A program made the translations under genes and the position numbers. The notes under the pieces are model-generated. The model did no database searches. It was not told where the DNA came from and saw nothing but the letters and a program-made list of their open reading frames with translations. This document shows positions 57,863 to 64,000 of a stretch of 64,000 nucleotides of DNA, one piece after another (the first letter of the stretch is position 1; every line of letters starts with the position of its first letter). The stretch comes from Pseudomonas azotoformans (lineage in GTDB: Bacteria > Pseudomonadota > Gammaproteobacteria > Pseudomonadales > Pseudomonadaceae): NCBI RefSeq assembly GCF_900103345.1, contig NZ_LT629702.1, forward strand, positions 2,728,001 through 2,792,000. The letters are read 5' to 3'.

Positions 57863-60800
57863 CCCCGCCGAACTTGACGAAAAACACCGTCGGGTTGGAA
57901 CGCGATGTCCACTGGATACCGGCAATGATCTTGACCAGGCGGTTCTGATTCAATGCCCGACTGATCTCGGGCATATGCTCCGAATAAGTGCGCGCCACAC
58001 TGCGCCGCCTGAACCATTCGTCAGTCAGTTGCACGCTGGTGGCGGACCGCAGGTTGACCGTGCTGTCCTTCACCCAGCGCGTGAGCACGTAGTACCTGGC
58101 GTTGGATTTGGGGTGCGTGCAGAAGTAATCCACCGAGTACTGCCCGCCCATGCGCTTTTCAATCGAGCGGATGACAAACCCCTGTTGTTCCAGCATCTGG
58201 GCAATCACCGCCTGCACCACCTGGGCTCTGGCACTGGCGTTTTCGCGGGTGCTCACGCGCCAGGAGGGATCGAGGGGCGCTGGCAGGGTGAAGTCCATGC
58301 GTGTAAACCCCGGTGAACGGCCTTCATAGCCAATGTAGAAAGCCAGGCGCCGCCGGCTGTAGGTGGGGCGCAACATTTTCAACAGGTCATCGGTGTGGCC
58401 CACGGCACCGGGGGCGAGCCAGTCGTCCAGGGTGGCGCGGATGGTCAACAGATGACTGGCCGTCACCTCACGACCGGCGTCAGCCAGTTCGATCAAGCGC
58501 TCGCTGGCGAAGCGCCGACTGAGTTCCTTCATGCGCGGAAACACTCGGCCCATGGTGTTTTCCAGCGGTTCCAGGAACAGCACCGGCCGCGCCTTCCAGA
58601 GGCCATCGGCGCCTAGCGTCGCAGGAATCGGCTGCTCACTGAAGCCTGCGCCCAACCAGAAGTGAATGTCGGTGGCCGCTTGAGGGGCCAGCGCCCGGTT
58701 GCGGGTGAGAAAGATAATGCTCTGGAACGAAGAGTTGGTCCCCTCGGGCAGCAACCGGAACAAACGCCCGTCTTGGCGCAGCACATCGAAGGCCCGCTCC
58801 CCCTCCCCGCCCGACACGCGGAAGATCCCGCGCTCGGGCAACAGGTCTGTCAGCACCCAGCGCGAATCGAAGCCCCAGCCCTGCCCCGCGCCTGGCAAAT
58901 GAGCGGCGCGGCCCACGTGTTCCTGCAGCATCGCATGAGAAGGCGGCGACCACTCCTGGGCGCTGGGGGTTGTGGCCCAGGGCCGCCACATCTCGGTACT
59001 GGGCCCCGGCTGCGGCTGGGCTGGCGGAGCATCGGCGCCGAGCAGCCACTCTCCGGGTTCCTCGATGTGCAGAATCAGCTCGTTTTGCACATCGTCCTGC
59101 GGATGCTTGAGACGCAGCACCTGATCATCCTGGCGTCGATAGACCGGGTATTGATGGGTATCGTCGAGCACAAATTGCTCGCCACCCTTGACGTAAGTGC
59201 CCCGATTGCCCGGCCCCTGCAACTCGATGGCTGCGCTTGGCGGCAGGTCCTTGCGAAAACGCTCCAACGCCTTGGCCGGCAGGATCGTCGACGGTTTGAG
59301 CGCAGACAGCCCGCCGCCGACCAACCCATGACGACGGTGCAGCCGGCCCAGGGCACCGCGCATCGACGCGCGCGTGGCGGCCACACCTGTCACCCGCGCA
59401 CTTTTTGGCCCGGGAATGAACGCGGTCAGCACATCCACAAAGCCCAGCAGTGTGACAAACCCTAGGTCCACGGCATCACCGGGTTGGCGACTGTGATGAA
59501 AGCGCCTGGCCGCCAACAGAATTTCGTAAAGGCTGACCCCCAGGCCGATCACCGGTACGAACGACAGCACCCCACGCAACGTGGCCGCGTGTTGCTCGCC
59601 CAAGCGCTCTTGCCGGTAGGCCTGCAATGTCCTGGCCGATACGGCTCGCCCCTGTGCACGGTGCTGGATTTCGAACATCCGCGCGTGCGCCAGCAGGGCC
59701 AGCGCATGGCTGGCGGTGGTCGTGCTGAAGTCGAGCCAGGCTTTCGGGGCGGTGGCGATCTGTTCGTTGATCTGCGTCTGGATATCTTCCACGACCACCG
59801 CCGGAACGCGGTGTTTGACCTTGAACGAGCGAATGAACCGAGCCATGGCCTCGACCGTTTCCAGCACATAAAAACCACGCACCGGGGCAAACACCAACCT
59901 GGAGCCACCCGTGGCGACCATCGCCCCCTCGCTGCCGGCGGCGGGGTAACTGGCGATGGCCTGCGTCTCCCACCCCGGTGCCACCCGATGGGCCAGGGCT
60001 TTCACATTGGCCGGGGTTGCCCAAGCCTTGTTCAATGCAGCGACAGCCTGCTCCCGGCTCGTGTACTCGGCAATGGCCGGGCCGTCCACTGCGGCAGGCC
60101 AGTACACCAGCCACAACCCTGTCGATTCGTCGTGGGTCACCAGCACCCCGGCGATATGCCGGTCGTGTTCCAGGGTATGGCCGCACAGACGCACGAAGTG
60201 CAGTCGCAGGCGATGGCCATTGCGGTTCAGATCGGCCACCGCCTGCGCCGCCATCAGGGTGTTGAACACACTCTGGGCCTTGGCACCCAGGCCCTGCTGC
60301 GCCGCCGAAAATACATGCATGCGTGCCTGCTGGCGCAGCACCCGGTCAACCAGTCCACCAGGCAACGCTGGGGGCGCGGAAGCGGGCGGATAAAACACTT
60401 GCTGGATCAATGTGTCATAGCGCCCACCGATATCCAGGGCTGCCAGGGTCTTGATCAAGTAACGGCTATTCAAGCGCTGCTGCCACTGCGGGGCCAGGTA
60501 GCGCGCACGGTTCAAGCGCCATTCGGTCCAGGGCGCCTGGGCATCCAGATTGTGCAGGGCCAACTGCAACAGGCTGAATGTAGTGCGTTGCGGACTGACG
60601 ACTTTCTTGATATCCCGCTCGCCCACCGCGCACTGGCTGGTCCACCCGCAGAAGTAGGCGCTGACGTCATCGGGCATATCGAGCAAGGGCTGATCGATAT
60701 CCACCTCCGGGTACAACCCATCCAGCTTCAATTGAGCGATCAGCAGCTTACGTGCGAACGCCTCCAACTCCGGCAATTCACGCCAGAGCTTGGCTTCGAA

Positions 60801-63071
60801 TGCCTGGGCACTGCTCAGGTAATGCAGCTGTAATCGTCGGTAGGCATTGCGCTGATCGGCCTGCGCCTGGCCCAGCCATGCCGGCAGTTTTTTCGCCTGG
60901 GCGGCGGCGAACCGCAGCAGCTCCAGGTTGGCCATAGCCTCGGTCACGGCGTCATGCGCCGGCACCTGTAGGTGCTCGCGCATCTCGGCGGCCAACAGCA
61001 TCCGGACCAGCGCCGGGTCGCGGACTTCACTGAAAAGTCGCGAGCCCTGGTCTAGTCCCTGGTCGAGCCTGGCGTAGTGGTTGATCAGTTCAGTGAGCCC
61101 ATGGTGCAGCACATGTTCCTCAAGCACTTCGTACGTCACCTTGATGTCAGACGCGGTCTTCAGCGCCTGGCGCCGATCACGCCCCACGCACTGCCAGAGG
61201 GGCGAGCCGTCGCGACTGCCCAGGCTGGCTCGCAGGCGCTCGGATAGCGTCTCCAGGTTGTCGAATGCAGCCAGCCCGCCGAAGCGCCCGGCCACACACA
61301 GCAGCACCGGCTGCGTCCGCACCGGGGTGGCGTGGGCCTGTTTCGTCGTCACCACGAACGCCCCAAGCATCCCCTCGCCGCCCAACAGCACCCGCAGCAC
61401 GCAGGTGTCGCTGCCGTTGCGATCGCTGGCCTGGGGCTTGTTCAACACCTCGACCAGGCGCTGCAAGGGCGCCTCGGCCATCAGTTTCAAATGCTGCAAC
61501 CGTTGCACCTCCTGCAACAACGCCTCGCGCTGGGCGATCAACAACAAGGTGGTACGGTTGCGCCTGTCGTCTGGGTGTTCCAGCCAGAATGCCGGGCTCA
61601 GCAGGCGCTCATCTGGCCCGAGTGACAGGGCCTGCACCGCATCAGTCTGTGCTTGCCATTGCCCATTGAGCGTGACCAATGCGTCATAGGCCGTGTTCTC
61701 CCGGCTCGGGTCCTGTGGATCGAGCAGCGTCATGAGACGCTTTTCGTAGCGCTCCACCTGCTGTTCGCGGCTGCGCAAGGCCAGTCCGGACGGCAGCTGG
61801 CCGAGGATGATTTCTGCCGCACGCCGCGTTGCATCCCAACCCAACAAGGTCCCCAGGGAAGCGCCCAGGTGCTCCGCGATCGCCAGTCGGTCCCGGCCTT
61901 TTTCGATAAACCGCAGGAAGCGCGCCGTGTCACGCCCCGGTGAAGCCGGCGCCGCTACCGTCGCGTGATTGATCGACAACGCACACGCCAGTTCATTGTC
62001 CCATTGCGCATCAAGCACGGCGATTGCACTGTGCTGCAAGGCATCGCCGGTCAGCGCAGCGCCACGCGCCAACCGCGTCTCGCCGCGACAGGCTTCGTGG
62101 CGACGGCGAAGCGGCAGGCACTGCCACAGGACACTGAACAACGCGCCGTTCAGCAGGCTCGTCAGACCGCATTGCACCTGTTCCCATGCACTGAACTCAT
62201 AGAATGCGCGGGCCATCCCTGGCAGATAGATCACGTGGGGCGCCTGCTGCGCCGCGCCCTCACGGCACAAGTGCAGGGCGCCGGGAATGGCCAGCGCCGT
62301 CTGAAACGTACCGGGCCACAGCACTGTGCTGACGCGCACGCCAGCCCAATCGCCGCCAGCGCACTTGCGCGCCTCGCCGGAAGGCGCGTCCGCCACCTGC
62401 TGCACCAATACCCAACCCGCATCCGACAGTTCATCCAGCTGGTGCGCCAGGAAGCCCGCGTCGATGAACAAGCGCTTGCGCAACTGAACCCAGCGCGCCT
62501 GGCGCGTCAACCACGAGCCGTACGCCAAATACTGCCAATATTCACGCACCTGGTTGTCGAGCCGAGCCATCAACCCCAGCCCCTTGACCCGCTCCAGCGC
62601 CTGCAGGGCGGTAAAAGGCAGTGTGCGCGCAGGGTCGTCCTTGAGGCTCAGTGCGGTGTACTGGTTAAGGTTGATCGGCAAGGACGGATCGCTGAACAAC
62701 GCCAGCGCGCGCTCGGTCAGACTGTCGACTTTCTGCGCGGGACGTGGCGGCGTGGGCTCGGTGAACAGCAGGTTGTCCGGGTCCAGGCCAAAGGCTTCCT
62801 GCAACGCGAAACGAATCACCCGCAACAGCCGTGGCGCCCTGCCTATGAGACGCTTGAGCGCCTTTGAAGATTCGATACAGCGCGTGTTCACGAGGTGCCA
62901 TTGGTTGATCAACCGGCTGGGCTGGGCAGAGGCGTTGAGGCGGCGCGTCAGCAAGCGGCGGACGGCTTGATCACGGGCCTCGCTGGCCTGAATGGGGCTG
63001 TCGAGATCATAGGTTTCGACGGGGACAGTGTCCGGTGCTGAGACTGTGGGGTTAAGGGGATCAGAGCTCAT
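57852..63071 (-). CDS. giant DUF6543-like toxin with an unrecognised C-terminal region
   Basis: A 1739-residue protein related in layout to the 1614-residue toxin in this window. The N-terminal two-thirds is helical, with VIYLPGMARAFYEFSAWEQ matching the FIVYMPNEPSRPWYEY block of the first toxin. A hydrophobic hairpin lies at about residues 1164-1219 (LSFVPVIGLGVSLYEILLAA and LGFVTLLGFVDVLTAFIPG). A small strand-rich segment with TYVKGGEQFVLDDTHQYPVYR follows near 1300. The last 400 residues have no leucine-rich repeats and no NEL motif, and I cannot place them in any family. There is no signal peptide or nearby secretion gene. By analogy it is a host- or predator-directed toxin; that is inference. 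It ends inside the LysE gene. Confidence 0.72.
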   Translation of the reverse strand: MSSDPLNPTVSAPDTVPVETYDLDSPIQASEARDQAVRRLLTRRLNASAQPSRLINQWHLVNTRCIESSKALKRLIGRAPRLLRVIRFALQEAFGLDPDNLLFTEPTPPRPAQKVDSLTERALALFSDPSLPINLNQYTALSLKDDPARTLPFTALQALERVKGLGLMARLDNQVREYWQYLAYGSWLTRQARWVQLRKRLFIDAGFLAHQLDELSDAGWVLVQQVADAPSGEARKCAGGDWAGVRVSTVLWPGTFQTALAIPGALHLCREGAAQQAPHVIYLPGMARAFYEFSAWEQVQCGLTSLLNGALFSVLWQCLPLRRRHEACRGETRLARGAALTGDALQHSAIAVLDAQWDNELACALSINHATVAAPASPGRDTARFLRFIEKGRDRLAIAEHLGASLGTLLGWDATRRAAEIILGQLPSGLALRSREQQVERYEKRLMTLLDPQDPSRENTAYDALVTLNGQWQAQTDAVQALSLGPDERLLSPAFWLEHPDDRRNRTTLLLIAQREALLQEVQRLQHLKLMAEAPLQRLVEVLNKPQASDRNGSDTCVLRVLLGGEGMLGAFVVTTKQAHATPVRTQPVLLCVAGRFGGLAAFDNLETLSERLRASLGSRDGSPLWQCVGRDRRQALKTASDIKVTYEVLEEHVLHHGLTELINHYARLDQGLDQGSRLFSEVRDPALVRMLLAAEMREHLQVPAHDAVTEAMANLELLRFAAAQAKKLPAWLGQAQADQRNAYRRLQLHYLSSAQAFEAKLWRELPELEAFARKLLIAQLKLDGLYPEVDIDQPLLDMPDDVSAYFCGWTSQCAVGERDIKKVVSPQRTTFSLLQLALHNLDAQAPWTEWRLNRARYLAPQWQQRLNSRYLIKTLAALDIGGRYDTLIQQVFYPPASAPPALPGGLVDRVLRQQARMHVFSAAQQGLGAKAQSVFNTLMAAQAVADLNRNGHRLRLHFVRLCGHTLEHDRHIAGVLVTHDESTGLWLVYWPAAVDGPAIAEYTSREQAVAALNKAWATPANVKALAHRVAPGWETQAIASYPAAGSEGAMVATGGSRLVFAPVRGFYVLETVEAMARFIRSFKVKHRVPAVVVEDIQTQINEQIATAPKAWLDFSTTTASHALALLAHARMFEIQHRAQGRAVSARTLQAYRQERLGEQHAATLRGVLSFVPVIGLGVSLYEILLAARRFHHSRQPGDAVDLGFVTLLGFVDVLTAFIPGPKSARVTGVAATRASMRGALGRLHRRHGLVGGGLSALKPSTILPAKALERFRKDLPPSAAIELQGPGNRGTYVKGGEQFVLDDTHQYPVYRRQDDQVLRLKHPQDDVQNELILHIEEPGEWLLGADAPPAQPQPGPSTEMWRPWATTPSAQEWSPPSHAMLQEHVGRAAHLPGAGQGWGFDSRWVLTDLLPERGIFRVSGGEGERAFDVLRQDGRLFRLLPEGTNSSFQSIIFLTRNRALAPQAATDIHFWLGAGFSEQPIPATLGADGLWKARPVLFLEPLENTMGRVFPRMKELSRRFASERLIELADAGREVTASHLLTIRATLDDWLAPGAVGHTDDLLKMLRPTYSRRRLAFYIGYEGRSPGFTRMDFTLPAPLDPSWRVSTRENASARAQVVQAVIAQMLEQQGFVIRSIEKRMGGQYSVDYFCTHPKSNARYYVLTRWVKDSTVNLRSATSVQLTDEWFRRRSVARTYSEHMPEISRALNQNRLVKIIAGIQWTSRSNPTVFFVKFGGVSS

Positions 63072-63175
63072 GACGGCGTCTTCTTGTACGAAAGACGCCG
63101 AGCCTAGGCCTCATCCCTCTGAGGTGTGCGCCACATAATTGAACGGTCGTGTCGACAAGCGCCAGACGAAAAAAA

Positions 63176-63194
63176 GCCCGCAGTGTGCGCGGGC
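63176..63194 (-). terminator. rho-independent terminator of the hydroxyisourate hydrolase gene
   Basis: GCCCGC / GCGGGC with a 7-nt loop, with an A-run on the left (63169-63175) giving a U-run on the minus strand. It lies 43 bp after the stop codon of the leftward hiuH gene and upstream of the toxin gene. Confidence 0.85.
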
Positions 63195-63236
63195 GAAACC
63201 AACGAAGAGCTTTGGGGGTGTGAAGCGAGGTGACGC

Positions 63237-63590
63237 TCAGCTACCGCGATAGGTGGAGTAGCTGTAGGGCGAAATCAGCAGCGGGACATGGTAGTGATCC
63301 TGCTCGGCGCTGATGCCGAAGCGCAGCACTACCACATCCAGGAAGGCCGGTTCCGGCAGTTGCACGCCACGGGCGCGGTAGTAATCACCGGCGCTGAACT
63401 GCAATTGGTACACGCCGCTGCGGTAGTCGTCACCTTGCAGCAGCGGTGCGTCGCAGCGGCCATCGCTGTTGGTCTGCGCGGTGGCCACCAGTTCCAGCTG
63501 CGCGCCTTCGACGCGGTACAGCTCAACCTTGATTGCGCTGCCGGGGCAGCCATGTGCGGCGTCCAATACGTGTGTGGTCAAGCGTCCCAT
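63237..63590 (-). CDS. uraH: 5-hydroxyisourate hydrolase (transthyretin-like)
   Basis: A 117-residue transthyretin-related protein that hydrolyses 5-hydroxyisourate to OHCU in urate breakdown. The active-site residues are visible: His in LTTHVLDAAHGCPG, Arg in the middle (RSGVYQLQFSAGDYY), His in DHYHVPLLISPYSYSTYRGS, with the C-terminal YRGS tetrapeptide that marks the enzyme and is absent from true transthyretin. There is no signal peptide. It is divergent from a gene whose first codons match allantoinase PuuE, as in other pseudomonads. Two copies of a TTGTATACAA-type palindrome lie between them. Confidence 0.95.
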   Translation of the reverse strand: MGRLTTHVLDAAHGCPGSAIKVELYRVEGAQLELVATAQTNSDGRCDAPLLQGDDYRSGVYQLQFSAGDYYRARGVQLPEPAFLDVVVLRFGISAEQDHYHVPLLISPYSYSTYRGS

Positions 63591-63690
63591 GGCGTCTACG
63601 CGCCTCCTGTGGTCAGAAGAAAAGTGATCCGCACTTTTTCAGGGCATCGAAAAAGCCGGTGATTACTGATTAAGACACTTTCCAAAAAAA

Positions 63691-63700
63691 TTGTACACAA
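63691..63700. promoter_or_regulatory. operator-like palindrome, hydroxyisourate hydrolase side
   Basis: TTGTACACAA differs by one base from the perfect palindrome TTGTATACAA at 63937-63946 and 55756-55765. It lies 101 bp upstream of the uraH start codon. Confidence 0.45.
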
Positions 63701-63724
63701 TAAATTTAACAAATCCTCGTATCC

Positions 63725-63828
63725 CTGTAGGAGCGAGCTTGCTCGCGAAAAACGCCAACGATAACGTGGGCTCTCAGGATAAAAAGTGTTGCCCTCAGGT
63801 TTTTCGCGAGCAAGCTCGCTGCTACAAG
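63725..63828. repeat. REPIN of the CTGTAGGAGCGAGC family
   Basis: CTGTAGGAGCGAGCTTGCTCGCG on the left and CGCGAGCAAGCTCGCTGCTACAAG on the right, about 56 bp apart, in the 396-bp gap between uraH and the probable allantoinase gene. It is a relative of 33363-33465. The gap (63591-63986) also holds two operator-like palindromes; the rest is A+T-rich and unassigned. Confidence 0.88.
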
Positions 63829-63936
63829 GAACTTTTTGTGCATTAGCTGACCGATTGGGCAAGTTTATTGCAATAGCCTTCCGAGGGTGCCTGCGGAAAA
63901 AATGCAGAAATGCGGGCTTACAAAGTCGGCGATAAG

Positions 63937-63946
63937 TTGTATACAA
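63937..63946. promoter_or_regulatory. operator-like palindrome, allantoinase side
   Basis: TTGTATACAA is a perfect 10-bp palindrome 41 bp upstream of the GTG at 63987. The same core lies inside the purine permease promoter at 55755-55766, which suggests a shared GntR-type regulator for purine uptake and breakdown. Confidence 0.6.
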
Positions 63947-63986
63947 TCACTCATCGCTATTACGACGAACAAGAAGGAAGACTGCA

Positions 63987-64000
63987 GTGAGCGCTGACTA
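63987..64000 (+). CDS. puuE: start of probable allantoinase PuuE (runs off right edge)
   Basis: Only GTG AGC GCT GAC TA is visible, giving MSAD and probably Tyr. AAGAAGGAAG lies just upstream, an excellent ribosome site. Pseudomonas allantoinases of the PuuE type begin MSADYPRDLIGYG as I remember, and this gene is usually divergent from uraH. The call rests on five residues and context only. Confidence 0.5.

Overview
This window is a 64-kb piece of a Pseudomonas chromosome, most probably from the P. fluorescens group. The evidence is the high G+C composition, the gene families (undA-type 1-undecene synthase, the NAGGN osmolyte operon, DUF3509 and DUF3309 small proteins, several intergenic REP/REPIN families) and gene orders that, from memory, match P. 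aeruginosa around PA0854-PA0861, PA1674-PA1684 and PA3455-PA3461. I see no tRNA, rRNA, CRISPR array, prophage or intact insertion sequence.

Layout. (1) 1-4,650: a catabolic cluster with a beta-oxidation-type 3-hydroxyacyl-CoA dehydrogenase and enoyl-CoA hydratase, a divergent IclR regulator, an acyl-CoA dehydrogenase and an aromatic-acid-type MFS importer. Two copies of a palindromic operator-like site lie between the divergent arms. (2) 4,950-9,210: a soluble diguanylate cyclase and an RbdA-like membrane GGDEF-EAL protein, with undA (fatty acid to 1-alkene) between them. (3) 9,280-21,407: housekeeping genes (ABC exporter, DsbA-like protein, trhO, bolA, DUF2059 protein, fumC, DMT exporter, thiolase, two-domain PPK2, mnmC). 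(4) 21,408-26,252: a giant DUF6543-type toxin/effector with leucine-rich repeats and a NEL-type E3 ubiquitin ligase domain. (5) 26,462-31,432: the NAGGN compatible-solute operon (asnO, ngg, M42 peptidase), interrupted by an expanded REP array. (6) 31,490-40,880: yheU, a CsrA/RsmA paralogue, an SDR, DUF3309, a LtaS-like sulfatase, small membrane and ankyrin proteins, a FATP-type acyl-CoA synthetase, DUF3509 behind a candidate sigma-54 promoter, a DNA-binding-domain-only LuxR protein and a degenerate acireductone dioxygenase. (7) 40,878-49,211: MFS, aroC, alpha/beta hydrolase, prmB, isochorismatase-like hydrolase, Smr protein, folE and a glutaredoxin-like protein. (8) 49,230-53,333: a LysR/CitMHS/AtuA-like catabolic cassette bracketed by two near-identical REPINs in inverted orientation. 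(9) 53,337-57,862: GST, PLP aminotransferase with divergent MarR regulator, purine permease and LysE exporter. (10) 57,852-63,071: a second giant DUF6543-like protein with an unrecognised C-terminal region. (11) 63,237-64,000: hydroxyisourate hydrolase and the divergent first codons of a probable allantoinase.

Points that tie genes together: a shared TTGTATACAA palindrome links the purine permease promoter with the hydroxyisourate hydrolase/allantoinase intergenic region, suggesting a small purine-catabolism regulon. Both giant toxin genes abut the 3' end of a conserved gene tail to tail. The REP elements come in three sequence families; in one of them an 18-bp end unit has been tandemly amplified on both sides in mirror orientation at two separate loci.

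The strongest candidates for something undescribed are the REPIN-bracketed cassette, the expanded mirror-image REP arrays, the two DUF6543 toxins (especially the orphan C-terminal region of the second) and the acireductone dioxygenase that has lost its metal ligands. All functional calls rest on reading the sequence and remembered family features; no database search was run.
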